Below are positions 39,606 to 48,137 of a stretch of DNA of 64,000 nt, one piece after another. The notes under the pieces are model-generated. The model was not told the origin of the DNA. It searched no databases and saw only the letters and a program-made list of their open reading frames with translations. Origin of the DNA: a virus. Numbering within the stretch: position 1 is the first letter of the stretch; every line of letters begins with the position of its first letter. The translations under genes and the position numbers were made by a program. The stretch spans positions 50,891 through 114,890 of IMG/VR virus record IMGVR_UViG_3300026097_001055; one strand, 5' to 3'.

Positions 39606-40410
39606 TTAAAAATTTAATGATTGTTGTTTTATTCTTGGAGATAATTTATCTATCTCTTTATTTATCTTATTTATATAAAACTGAAAATTAACGTCATATT
39701 GATCAAATGGTTTTTCTACATGTTTAATATGTATTGATTGTAACCAAGATCCTGCTTCTACTTGTGATTTTCTATCATCTGAGTAATTATGTTTAATTAA
39801 TTTTACTCCTTTTTTACTAACATAATACCTGATAGTTTTTTGCAAAGGATCTTGAACTAATTCAGAACCTTTGATATATTCAGCACGATATGACCAATTT
39901 CCGTTAATCTTTTTTCCCGCACAATAATCAAATATATTGACATTAGTTTTTAAATATGTGGCTGGCTCTATGCCATGTACAAAGTAATTATAAATAGCTT
40001 CAGGTATTACTTTAAAACTCTTGTTTTTATGAAGAGGTAAATCATAATAATCAAAACTACCTTTACATTTTGTTGCACCATAATAGTACTTACCACTTTC
40101 CTCTTTATATAGGTAATGCGGATTTTCAGTTTTTATCTCATCATATACTTCTTTATCTACTTCTTTATAATTATGAACTGCAATATAGTTATTAACATCA
40201 CGCAGGATAATTTTAGAATAAGTATCATGTTCTAATTGTAAATTGGTTAATTGTTCCCATTCTTTACATATTTCATAATATGATTCTTCATATTCCCTTG
40301 GTATTTTTGTTTCTAAACCATCTGTGTTCTGCATTATAGGTATAGCACCAGGAATTCTTTCCATAATCATTTCATATAACAGTGCTAGTGATAGCTGACC
40401 GTTAATTGTG
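39606..40410 (-). CDS. DNA polymerase family B, 3' exon (motif C and thumb)
   Basis: This is the C-terminal part of the replicative polymerase. TINGQLSLALLYEMI leads to PIMQNTDGLE, the motif C equivalent (NTD in place of the usual DTD), then KIILRDVNNYIAV. No ATG exists at its head: the open frame begins only with a TTG at 40424 inside the intron, which argues that it is an exon and not an independent gene. Joining base 41517 to base 40410 recreates ...EFTMRI-TINGQLSL in frame. The total coding length of the two exons is 1187 + 805 = 1992 nt, exactly 664 codons (663 aa plus stop). See the intron entry for the splice-site evidence. Confidence 0.85.
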
Positions 40411-40429
40411 CATTTAATCCCCAAAATTT

Positions 40430-40558
40430 CTAAAGGGGGCGGATCATATCTTCTTGATATTTAAAATTTTTATTACCTGTGTGTTTACGCAAACCTTTAC
40501 ATACTTTTGCAATAGCTGATTCATCTAGCTTATAATAAGCTGCGGCTTCTTTTATTTA
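40430..40558 (-). pseudogene. Readthrough remainder of the homing endonuclease (last NUMOD1-like module)
   Basis: In frame after the TAA, 41 codons encode IKEAAAYYKLDESAIAKVCK followed by GLRKHTGNKNFKY, a typical terminal NUMOD1-like DNA-binding module, before overlapping the intron P8/P7 3' strands. The TAA replaces a residue between LYN and IKEAA; a single base change from TCA (Ser) or CAA (Gln) would explain it. Confidence 0.7.
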
Positions 40559-41359
40559 ATTATACAATTGCTTATCATTTACACACACTACAGGAGAAAT
40601 ATGATTATTGATATAAATTGGAAATTCACCATCCTTTTTACATAATATCCATTTTTTCGCTGATTTTCTAATACCCATTACACAACTGTTTATTAATTGT
40701 TTAGAACAACCAATGCTTTTTGCAGCGTGTTCCTGAGTAAGAAAATAACGTATTTCATTTGTATTCAAATTCTTTCCTTTTAGTCTATGTTTACTCTTAA
40801 TTAATTTTTCAAAATTCTTATCAAAAGACATGAGCCACTTACTTAAAATAAGTGATCCATATAAAGCTGAAGGAGTTACTTGTAAATATACTGCTGCTGA
40901 ACTAATTGAAGTAAACTCAATAATTTCTGAAGTAAATATATTATACAAATAACATCTTTTAACATGAGCTGTTGTTGGTAATAGTATATGATTTGTTAAA
41001 TCATTATATTTAGCAATTAACATCTCTTCTTTTGATAATGCATTTTCTAAATCATTATAAGAATCTACAATAGTCATTATTATTTGATTACCTGCTTTCA
41101 ATTCTTTATTTATCCAATTACTTTTATGGGTATTGTTAAAATAAGATTTTGACGTGTGGTGAGATAATCTTCTTAAAGGATCTGAAGTAATACCTACATA
41201 ACGCACTTGTTTATCTTCCGTTGAAGAAAGTGTGTATACGTATATTTTATTTATCAAGCACGGTGTTTCCCAGACTATATATTTATTTAAGTCAAGTACT
41301 CTCTTGCGAGATGATCTCTGAACTCTTCCCTGTTCGGGATTCAGCTGCTGATTGTCCAT
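40556..41359 (-). CDS. GIY-YIG homing endonuclease, intron-encoded, with premature TAA (267 aa)
   Basis: Endonuclease that would spread the host intron by cutting intronless polymerase alleles. The GIY-YIG core is KIYVYTLSS...VRYVGITSDPLRRLSHH near residues 38-70. NUMOD1-like DNA-binding modules follow: YNIFTSEIIEFTSISSAAVY, then EIRYFLTQEHAAKSIGCSKQ, and CVNDKQLYN at the end. Residues 1-35 are read from the catalytic core of the intron, so the true start may instead be a TTG at about 41254-41256, directly ahead of the nuclease domain. After the TAA at 40556-40558 the same frame continues as IKEAAAYYKLDESAIAKVCK and GLRKHTGNKNFKYQ to a TAG at 40430-40432, which completes the third module. The visible form is therefore probably a nonsense-truncated protein. 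Confidence 0.82.
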   Translation of the reverse strand: MDNQQLNPEQGRVQRSSRKRVLDLNKYIVWETPCLINKIYVYTLSSTEDKQVRYVGITSDPLRRLSHHTSKSYFNNTHKSNWINKELKAGNQIIMTIVDSYNDLENALSKEEMLIAKYNDLTNHILLPTTAHVKRCYLYNIFTSEIIEFTSISSAAVYLQVTPSALYGSLILSKWLMSFDKNFEKLIKSKHRLKGKNLNTNEIRYFLTQEHAAKSIGCSKQLINSCVMGIRKSAKKWILCKKDGEFPIYINNHISPVVCVNDKQLYN

Positions 41360-41516
41360 TTTGTGTTATTTATTATAAATTTACAATAAACATTACACTC
41401 ATACAAACATTTTTTAAGCATTCAAGCTTAGTCATATTTCATACTTACTTTGTAGCATGTTTGTCTTTAGGATATTCCAGCAATTAACCGTGTTTATTGA
41501 GAACCACTTTTATTTA

Positions 41517-42703
41517 ATCCTCATTGTGAACTCTGGATCATATAAAAAACAGTTCTTATCATTACTCAAACCATAAGTACTGTTTAATATAATCTTGTAT
41601 ACGTAGTTTCTTATATCTTTTTTGCTGATCTTTTTTCTTTCATCAAAAAACCATTCATATAGTGTGCAAAATTCTTTATTAGGTAAATGAGCAGGAGACC
41701 ATCTGTTTCTAATAGCAAGATTAGGATAAAAACTAGTTACATCACTAGACATTATTATCATCTTATCATCAGATTTGTAGATACCTCTTTCATTAGCTCC
41801 ATGAATACCACCTAAACCAAAATCAGTTTTTGCACCTTTGTATCTCAATGAATACTTAAATCCATCTTTTGTTCTTTCAGGGTCAATGATGACCTCAGAA
41901 AACTTTCTTTTAAGTTTTTGAAACGTTGCTGTTTCAAAATTTAGATATTCTAAAAGAATGTTTTTTACAACAATTTCTTGTCTAAATGTTCTTAATTGTT
42001 TGAGCTCATACTTAGATGTTCCCAACTCTTTACTTAGAAAATGTAAGAATAACTCTTTAGAAATTTTGGGCTCAGATGCACTGTATAAATCAATATTATA
42101 CTCTTTACTTAATGTATTTCTTAAAGATATTTGTTTCTTACTAAGCTTCATTATAGCTTTAGTAGATTCAACATCATTTACACAATATGTAATAATCATA
42201 TCTATTTCTTCAATAGTATTGATGTCTTTACTGTGGGGAATAGGCATATCTAATATATTATGCCAATCCATAGAATATTGAATCCATTTTAACGAACTTC
42301 TCTTAGCAGGATTATCCCAATGGTTTAGTTTAAATACATCCACTTGTTTTATCTGAAGATCCCTAGGACTGTATTGTAACCATTCACCACTATCCTGTCT
42401 ACTTATTACATCTTGAGCTACTTTATAAATTTGATTAGCAGCTTCTTCACCACTCATAAAAGTTAATTCAGTAGCATTTCTAAGTATAAATTCAGTAATT
42501 TGAGAATCAAAACCTAAACCATTATAAGATACATGCCATTCACGCATTAACACGTTTTGTTGCAAAAAGGCTATCAATTCTTGCACATTATTGCGTAATT
42601 TGTGAATAACAAATATCTCTTTATGATCAGATCGGGCATCTATAAATACAGCTACAAAACAATTTTTTAATGTTTCATAATCATGTACCCAATCTCTTCT
42701 CAT
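41517..42703 (-). CDS. DNA polymerase family B, 5' exon (exonuclease, motifs A and B)
   Basis: Replicative DNA polymerase. The 3'-5' exonuclease motifs are DYETL (residues 9-13, Exo I), HVSYNGLGFDSQI (Exo II) and YCVNDVESTK (Exo III). Polymerase motif A is SSDVTSFYPNLAIRN and motif B is YKIILNSTYGLSND (Kx3NSxYG), followed by FLYDPEFTMRI where the intron begins after the second base of the Ile codon. Unspliced, translation would run two codons into the intron to a TAA at 41510, giving a protein without motif C. With the 3' exon it makes 663 aa, a compact family B enzyme. The start overlaps the upstream 128-aa gene by one base. Confidence 0.9.
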
Positions 42704-43089
42704 TACTTACTCTCTTCTTTTGGTAAATCTTCTAAGTATTCTTTCCAATCAAAAGATGGATTAATACATAAAGAACTAATTAAAAGCTCTACGTCTTCTA
42801 TATTCTCCACATAATATTCCATAAATACTTCTAATTGTCTACGCTCTTGCTTCATTTTACCAGCATTAGCTCCTTTAGATATTTGTACAGGAGCTCCTGC
42901 TTCATCTAATGTAGGTAGCATATGCAACGCTGTCTTAGTGTCCTTAGAAATTACTACTAGAACTTTAGAGCTCCTATCAAAGATACACTCAATAAAAGGT
43001 GCCTCTTTTGTTATAGGTATTAACCTAAAAGTTTTGTGATCACTCCAAGTGGTGTGAATAAGCATCATAGAATTTTCTGATGTTTTCAT
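42703..43089 (-). CDS. Conserved hypothetical protein upstream of DNA polymerase (128 aa)
   Basis: I do not recognise a domain. The protein has a compact N-terminal beta-rich half (KTFRLIPITKEAPFIECIFD, VLVVISKDTKTALHMLP), a basic linker (KGANAGKMKQERRQ) and an acidic helical end. It overlaps the polymerase start by one base, so it is translationally coupled and may serve the replisome. It is preceded by a candidate Bacteroidota-type promoter at 43116-43148. Confidence 0.75.
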   Translation of the reverse strand: MKTSENSMMLIHTTWSDHKTFRLIPITKEAPFIECIFDRSSKVLVVISKDTKTALHMLPTLDEAGAPVQISKGANAGKMKQERRQLEVFMEYYVENIEDVELLISSLCINPSFDWKEYLEDLPKEESK

Positions 43090-43115
43090 AATGTTTTGAT
43101 TTTTAATATTTGTAA

Positions 43116-43148
43116 CAAAGTTAATGTATTATTTTTTTCTTTTGCAAA
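43116..43148 (-). promoter_or_regulatory. Candidate Bacteroidota-type promoter (TTTG-N21-TAnnTTTG)
   Basis: On the minus strand TTTG (43145-43148) is followed 21 nt later by TAACTTTG (43116-43123), matching the -33 TTTG and -7 TAnnTTTG pattern of Bacteroidota housekeeping promoters. The ATG of the 128-aa gene lies 26 nt downstream. It would transcribe the polymerase gene. AT-rich sequence can match by chance. Confidence 0.45.
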
Positions 43149-43675
43149 ACATTTAACTGTATTGTTTCTTTTTCAATGTCAGGTTTATTACAGAGTTCAC
43201 CTACATCCATTAATAGTTCTTTATCTACACCTAATAACTTAGCATAGAGGCTAAAATATTTCCCAGGATACAGGTAACTTTCCATGTACACGTAATTACT
43301 ACTATACTTATCAAAAAAGTTTAAAATTTTGCGCTTTGTCTCACTATCCATTTTACTATAAGTACCGTTCATAAAATGGATAAAATCATGTTTATAATCA
43401 GAAAAGTCAAATATATATATTAGTTCATCAGTCATTTCTATTTTTTCAATCAGTCTGTTATGTTTCACTAACATATTTTTTTCAAAAAGAATAAATTCTT
43501 TTTCTTCTTTTTTTTTATAAAAACATATAAATTTTGTATCCTCAGAAGTATACTTACCTTCCCATTGCACATAAGTGTCAATAGGAACAGCAAGAGCACC
43601 TCTTCTTATCTCCAGGAGCGGATACAAAAACATCCTGGATTTTTGAAAATAATCTGTATAAAGCGCATCTATCAT
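43121..43675 (-). CDS. Hypothetical protein (184 aa)
   Basis: No recognised domain. It shows alternating hydrophobic strands in the first 110 residues (RGALAVPIDTYVQWEGKY, KFICFYKKKEEKEFILFEK) and an aromatic-rich second half (SSNYVYMESYLYPGKYFSLY). It sits 9 bp downstream of the PD-(D/E)XK nuclease gene in the replication arm, and its last codons overlap the candidate promoter of the next gene. Probably a conserved crAss-like replication-arm protein, function unknown. Confidence 0.7.
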   Translation of the reverse strand: MIDALYTDYFQKSRMFLYPLLEIRRGALAVPIDTYVQWEGKYTSEDTKFICFYKKKEEKEFILFEKNMLVKHNRLIEKIEMTDELIYIFDFSDYKHDFIHFMNGTYSKMDSETKRKILNFFDKYSSNYVYMESYLYPGKYFSLYAKLLGVDKELLMDVGELCNKPDIEKETIQLNVLQKKKIIH

Positions 43676-43684
43676 AATAAAAAT

Positions 43685-44686
43685 TTACAAGGTTAAACTA
43701 TAACTTGCAAGCTCATAAGGTAAACCATATTGTTTATTATCATAATGAAATCGTGCTGCTGTAAGTGCATTTGAAAGGTTGCGTAACCAATCTTTCATAG
43801 TACTTTGGCTAACTTGATAAGGATAAATTAAATTAAACGAATCAATTACTATAAAAGTAAACACAACTTTAAAATTGTTTAGTTCAGGAAACTGTTCTTT
43901 GACATAATGCCTAGCTAAAGTATAATAGATTGCAGCTTGCAAATCATATCTATAAAACTCTAAAGTATCCTTAAACTTTAATAATGGTTTACTTGTTGTC
44001 TTTAAATCATTTACAAAGATAGTTTTAGATTCTTTATCTATCACAATGTTATCCACTATACCTTTTAAACCAAAAGAGACACCCTGCATATCCATTTTAA
44101 GTTTTAGCTCATTATAAGTATTTGGACTATTCAGACACATCAAATTCATAACCTGTTCATCAGCTTTAAGGTATTCAATAGACTCTTCTGCTTTAATTTT
44201 AGTAGCTGAATCTATGATAGCCCGACTACCTTTAGCTTTTAAAAAATCAAAATAGTCTTTATTTTCTTGAGTAAGTACTTTCTTTAATCTTTGTTCATCA
44301 GTTTTTAAAGACTGATGAAGATTTATAGAAACTAAGATACTAAGAATTTCTTGACTAAAATCAGATAAGTTTAAAGTTTCATCATCTTGTTCAGAATAAA
44401 CTTGAAAAGTTTTAAGTACTATATCTAAGTTATTACCTTTAGGTAATTTACTAGGAGACATTATAAACTTTTCATCGTATTTTTCAGGTTCTAGTAAAAG
44501 GCAGTGTAATAAACTACCTTCTACTAAGTGTGCATCTGTTTTCTCTTCTCTATCATCTAAGATATAATGCTTATAAAAAGCTTTAGGTGAAAACAAAAGT
44601 TTATTTAATCCAGAATAACTAAAATAAAATTTTTTATCATAAAAATCTCTCATTTCCTGAGAATTAGAGTCTATTACTTCAATCAT
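43685..44686 (-). CDS. PD-(D/E)XK nuclease (RecB/Cas4-like, 333 aa)
   Basis: Predicted DNA nuclease of the PD-(D/E)XK superfamily, for recombination or host-DNA processing. The active-site signature is GLKGIVDNIVIDKESKTIFV followed by NDLKTTSKP: the Asp of the GxxD strand and D-x-K on the next strand. A downstream YRYDLQAAIYY provides the usual motif with Gln. The N-terminal SYSGLNKLLFSPKAFYKHYI and LVEGSLLHCLLLEPEKYDE (an H near the nuclease core) fit the DUF3799/Cas4-like subgroup. I chose the ATG at 44686 rather than a TTG at 44695; it overlaps the upstream gene by 8 bp. Confidence 0.8.
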   Translation of the reverse strand: MIEVIDSNSQEMRDFYDKKFYFSYSGLNKLLFSPKAFYKHYILDDREEKTDAHLVEGSLLHCLLLEPEKYDEKFIMSPSKLPKGNNLDIVLKTFQVYSEQDDETLNLSDFSQEILSILVSINLHQSLKTDEQRLKKVLTQENKDYFDFLKAKGSRAIIDSATKIKAEESIEYLKADEQVMNLMCLNSPNTYNELKLKMDMQGVSFGLKGIVDNIVIDKESKTIFVNDLKTTSKPLLKFKDTLEFYRYDLQAAIYYTLARHYVKEQFPELNNFKVVFTFIVIDSFNLIYPYQVSQSTMKDWLRNLSNALTAARFHYDNKQYGLPYELASYSLTL

Positions 44687-45680
44687 TACTTTCAATATTT
44701 ATAATGTATACATCTCCATAAGCTTTTATAAAATCAGGACTATCCATTACTAAAACTTTAGGTCTAATAATATCACGATTATCGTTTCTATATATACTAG
44801 TTGTTGTTTCAGGTTTAATAATATTTTCTGCTAATATGTCCATGTTTTCTTTTGTAAGTACTTTTTTATTAGCCAATTCATTAATTATTTTATTAAAGGG
44901 CATATTTATATATCTTGGAAGCATATCAAAATAATTTAATAAACCTTTAAAGTTTACATGATTTTTCTTAGGAGATTGTTCAAATATATATCTATATTTA
45001 TAAAATAAAATAAGTAAATAAGCTGCACTTTTATTATAGGCACTATTAGCCATTAATTCCATAGCTAAAACTAAATTATCTTCATCACTACTATTAATCA
45101 TTCCTTCTAATTGTTTATAAAAATCATAATCAATTATAACTCCGTCTTCTTGTACATTTTCTATTAATTTATCAAAATAACATAAAGTTTTATCAATAAT
45201 ATTCTCAAATTCTTCTGTATTATTTATAATAAAAACTTTATGCATATTAGATTCTAAATCACCCTTATAATAATTTTTAATATACTGTAAAGTTGACCAA
45301 TCAGTGCTTACTGATTTATAAGGATAGTTTTCTAAAAAAGAGATATCTTCAAATAAATTTTTAATGGTTTTAAGATCATCAACATTTATAAAGTACAAAT
45401 ATTTATCTTCCGTGTAATTATTTATTAAACTTTCAGGAGAGCTTATAACAATGTCAGATTTTTCTATTTTTGTAGTTAAACCTATATTTTCATTTTTTAC
45501 ATACTCTCTTAATTTTATTCTAGGTAAGTTGATTCCTTTTGTTATAAATATTTTTTCATTTTGTTTGGGTTTAAAATCTTTAAAATTTTTTTCTAATTTA
45601 GAAAATTCCAGAAAAGAATTAGATTCAACAGAAATGTTCATATCATCTCTAGTTAAATGAATTACATTTTTTTTTATCAT
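44679..45680 (-). CDS. Conserved hypothetical protein of the replication arm (333 aa)
   Basis: I cannot name a family. The N-terminal half is mixed alpha/beta with Lys/Asn bias. Residues about 190-245 form a well-ordered helical block (DEDNLVLAMELMANSAYNKS then AAYLLILFYKYRYIF), the best-conserved-looking part. The C-terminus returns to short strands (PKVLVMDSPDF, VYIINIES). It is followed by the nuclease gene with an 8-bp overlap, so the products may act together in DNA processing; that is inference from context. Confidence 0.7.
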   Translation of the reverse strand: MIKKNVIHLTRDDMNISVESNSFLEFSKLEKNFKDFKPKQNEKIFITKGINLPRIKLREYVKNENIGLTTKIEKSDIVISSPESLINNYTEDKYLYFINVDDLKTIKNLFEDISFLENYPYKSVSTDWSTLQYIKNYYKGDLESNMHKVFIINNTEEFENIIDKTLCYFDKLIENVQEDGVIIDYDFYKQLEGMINSSDEDNLVLAMELMANSAYNKSAAYLLILFYKYRYIFEQSPKKNHVNFKGLLNYFDMLPRYINMPFNKIINELANKKVLTKENMDILAENIIKPETTTSIYRNDNRDIIRPKVLVMDSPDFIKAYGDVYIINIESND

Positions 45681-45698
45681 AATAATTTTAATTATTTA

Positions 45699-45728
45699 CA
45701 AAAAGGAGAGTTTTATCTCTCCTTTTTG
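45699..45728 (-). terminator. Intrinsic terminator after the MoxR-type ATPase gene
   Basis: AAAAAGGAGAG-TTTTAT-CTCTCCTTTTT forms a perfect 11-bp stem, and the minus-strand transcript ends in CTCTCCTTTTTGT. It lies between the AAA ATPase stop (45761) and the next gene start (45680). The mirror form could also stop plus-strand transcripts. Confidence 0.85.
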
Positions 45729-45760
45729 TTTATTTAATGGTATTATTACAGGGAACAGAA

Positions 45761-46933
45761 TTATCTCATAGCCATCTTAGCTACATCAACATTATTCAAT
45801 AACTTACTAAATTTAAGTTTGTTTCCTGCTATTAATTCTTTAATAATGTAATACTTTAAATCATCATTAAAAGCTTCACAATTTGTAACAAGTTTAGTAA
45901 TTCTTGTAATTATATCATTACTTATAGAACCTTTGTCCGCAAGATTAAGAGCATAATTAACTATACGAGTAGCTATTACACTACTAATATCAGCTCTGTA
46001 AGTACCTGCTACATTAACACAGCTATTAAGTTCTCCTATTACATAAGATTCACTAGTATTAGTAAGTATTTCTTTTGGAGAAATAATCTTATCAAGTTTG
46101 TTGTTAATAAATGAAGTAAACATAGTAGAACCTTCTGGCCCAATTGCGCCTTCACCTAACATTTGTATCAATGCAAGTTCTTTTTCAAAGTCTTTAACTG
46201 TTTTGATAGAATTAAAAAATGTAATATAAGCTCTAGAGTTATAACGTTCAGTTACTAATTCTGGATTCATCAATAGGAAGTTAACACAACGAGTATCTAC
46301 TTCATCTTTTTCAGCCCATCTGGCCCATACATCAATATCAAATTTCATGTATAAATTCATAAATCTAGACTGCTGAGCTGTATCTAATGTAGTAACATTA
46401 TATTGCCCATTGTCAGGATTTGAACTGAGAATAATGGTAGAACCTTTAGGAAGCTTCCAAGAAACAAACTCTTGTCTATCACACAATTCCATTATAGCTT
46501 GCATAAACATATGATTAGCTCTACTGAAATCATCTAACAATAATACAACTGGTTTATTTTTATTAGCAATCCATTGAGGTTGAGCATAACCCATTCTATG
46601 CTTACCAGTAGGAGCCCATTTAGCTTTTGCGTATAAGGGTAACATATTTTCAGAAACATATTTTTCATTACCTTCTTTAGTTACACTAAATTCTTTTACT
46701 GGAAAGCCTGCAAGCTCACCAACTTCTTCTAACTCTGATAAGTTTAACTTAACAAAATCCATATCTAATTCAGCAGCTAATTCCATTATAGCTGAAGTTT
46801 TACCAATTCCGGACTCACCTTCAACATTTACTGCTATAGGTTTTTTACCTTCTTGTTGTATCTCTATGTTATTTTTTATAAGATGTGTTAATACATCCTT
46901 AAGCTCTTCAGCATTTAATTCAATTTGTTTCAT
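45761..46933 (-). CDS. MoxR-type AAA+ ATPase (390 aa)
   Basis: AAA+ ATPase of the MoxR/dynein-like group. Walker A is GESGIGKT at residues 39-46, Walker B is VVLLLDDFSRA near residue 130, sensor 1 is TIILSSNPDNG, and an arginine in QQSRFMNLYMKFD follows. It is encoded 1 bp from a protein with an HExxH motif and a VWA-like domain. MoxR-VWA pairs are known to act as chaperone systems that insert metals or assemble complexes, so the two phage products probably form one unit. No substrate is evident. A strong terminator follows the gene, so the pair belongs to the upstream accessory operon and not to the polymerase operon. Confidence 0.85.
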   Translation of the reverse strand: MKQIELNAEELKDVLTHLIKNNIEIQQEGKKPIAVNVEGESGIGKTSAIMELAAELDMDFVKLNLSELEEVGELAGFPVKEFSVTKEGNEKYVSENMLPLYAKAKWAPTGKHRMGYAQPQWIANKNKPVVLLLDDFSRANHMFMQAIMELCDRQEFVSWKLPKGSTIILSSNPDNGQYNVTTLDTAQQSRFMNLYMKFDIDVWARWAEKDEVDTRCVNFLLMNPELVTERYNSRAYITFFNSIKTVKDFEKELALIQMLGEGAIGPEGSTMFTSFINNKLDKIISPKEILTNTSESYVIGELNSCVNVAGTYRADISSVIATRIVNYALNLADKGSISNDIITRITKLVTNCEAFNDDLKYYIIKELIAGNKLKFSKLLNNVDVAKMAMR

Positions 46934-46934
46934 T

Positions 46935-48137
46935 TTATAAATCTAGTTTTATAACCTTTCCAGGTAAATCATTATTAATTCTTGAACGTTCAGATAACAC
47001 CCATAAAACAGGGTTTCTAGGTTTTACAGAATAGCTACATTCACCATCTGTGAAATAGATAAGACTATTAAATCTTTGCCTTTGTTCATTAAAGTATTCT
47101 AATACTGGATCAAACATTGTACCGCCACGTCCATGAACAGCTATTTTAAAATCACCTTTGTATTCTTCAATACTTCTAATTTGAGTATCACATTGAATAA
47201 TTGTTACATCTACACCTGTTTTATAGATATGATGTATTTCATTCATAAACTCTCCCAATTCATTATCAGATACGGAGCCTGATGTATCTATAGCAAGTAA
47301 AAGATTTTGTTTACGTTTAACTTTAATACCTGCGGCATCTTCAAACTTAATATTTTCTTTTCTTCTTGTTTTCTTTACATACACTTTGCTACTAGTACCT
47401 ATAAATCTTCTAATGTAACCTTTCCAATCAAATTTAGGAGGTTCTATATTAGCAAGCTCTATTAAATAGTCTTTAATATGACCAGGTACAGTACCTCTTT
47501 TCTTTGTAGTTAAATCTGCAGATTGTTTAATGATTCTATCTAACTGTGATTTCATTACTCTTTCTTCAGCTTCTCCTACATCCTCAAACTCTTCCCATGT
47601 GCTATGATCAGGCAATTGATTACCAGAATCACCTTGTGCTTGACCTTTCATTTGTTCACTAATATCATCAAATGCAGGACATCCTGATGAACCTGTTTGC
47701 TGTTTCTTTTGCTCAGCCTTCATAAGTTCATCATAGTAATACTTAGTTCCTGCATTTGGTTGCAAGTTTAACTCCGGATAAGTAGAAGGTAATTGTGCAC
47801 CGTCAGGTAAATACTGACTATTAATCATTTGATTAATTTCAATATCCATAGCAATGTTAGCAATTAATCTATTCTGAAACTTAAACCATTGACCTAAATG
47901 AAAGAAAGATATGTGCATGCATTCATGTTGTATAAGACCTTGCCTGTGATCAGGACTAAGACTTATAAAAAACTCTTCATTTATAGCTAATTGGTAATTT
48001 AATCCCTGCTTACTAACACCTGCTGTAGGCAAATCTTTTCTCCACACTTTATTTAGCATAATTAAAAAGAATCCCCAAAAAGGTTCTCTAAGCATAAGAT
48101 CTTTACAAGCTTTAGCTAAAACTGTGTCTTTATTCAT
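46935..48137 (-). CDS. DUF2201-type metallopeptidase/VWA-like protein, partner of MoxR ATPase (400 aa)
   Basis: Two-part protein. The N-terminal region carries LIQHECMHISFFHLGQW near residue 90, an HExxH zinc-binding site as in the DUF2201 N-terminal putative metallopeptidase domain. The C-terminal region contains NLLLAIDTSGSVSDNELGEF near residue 270, the D-x-S-x-S MIDAS of VWA-like domains, and LIYFTDGECSY further on. A Lys/Gln/Gly-rich linker joins them. The architecture is the known partner of MoxR ATPases, encoded 1 bp downstream. Function in the phage is unknown; the conserved metal ligands suggest it is active. Confidence 0.85.
   Translation of the reverse strand: MNKDTVLAKACKDLMLREPFWGFFLIMLNKVWRKDLPTAGVSKQGLNYQLAINEEFFISLSPDHRQGLIQHECMHISFFHLGQWFKFQNRLIANIAMDIEINQMINSQYLPDGAQLPSTYPELNLQPNAGTKYYYDELMKAEQKKQQTGSSGCPAFDDISEQMKGQAQGDSGNQLPDHSTWEEFEDVGEAEERVMKSQLDRIIKQSADLTTKKRGTVPGHIKDYLIELANIEPPKFDWKGYIRRFIGTSSKVYVKKTRRKENIKFEDAAGIKVKRKQNLLLAIDTSGSVSDNELGEFMNEIHHIYKTGVDVTIIQCDTQIRSIEEYKGDFKIAVHGRGGTMFDPVLEYFNEQRQRFNSLIYFTDGECSYSVKPRNPVLWVLSERSRINNDLPGKVIKLDL

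Larger units (their letters stand above)
40411..41516 (-). mobile_element. Group I (IA-type) self-splicing intron in the DNA polymerase gene
   Basis: The 1106-nt element interrupts the polymerase between motif B and motif C. Visible pairings: P1, exon TGAGGAT (41517-41523) with guide GTTCTCA (41498-41504), including the U-G wobble at the splice site; P10, GTG (41505-41507) with exon CAC (40408-40410); P3, CACGGT (41487-41492) with ACCGTG (41259-41264); P4, TGCTG (41478-41482) with CAGCA (41346-41350); P7, GATCA (41312-41316) with TGATC (40442-40446) inside R-like GTTCAGAGATCA and S-like AAGATATGATCC; P8, CTTGATA (41252-41258) with TATCAAG (40453-40459); P9, CCCC/GGGG (40419-40439). Hairpins between P7 5' and P3 3' look like P7.1/P7.2, typical of class IA. 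The last base is G. The homing endonuclease fills the P8 loop. Confidence 0.9.

Noticed and set aside
39606-40424. A separate gene starting at the TTG at 40424
   Set aside because: It has no ATG start, begins inside the intron, encodes polymerase motif C, and joins in frame with the upstream exon.
41221-41487. Plus-strand frame of 88 codons across the intron
   Set aside because: It is antisense to the intron core and endonuclease, whose structure is well supported.
40411-42703. An intein or a simple frameshift in the DNA polymerase
   Set aside because: Stop codons lie between the parts, no intein splicing blocks are visible, and the RNA pairings of a group I intron explain the interruption.
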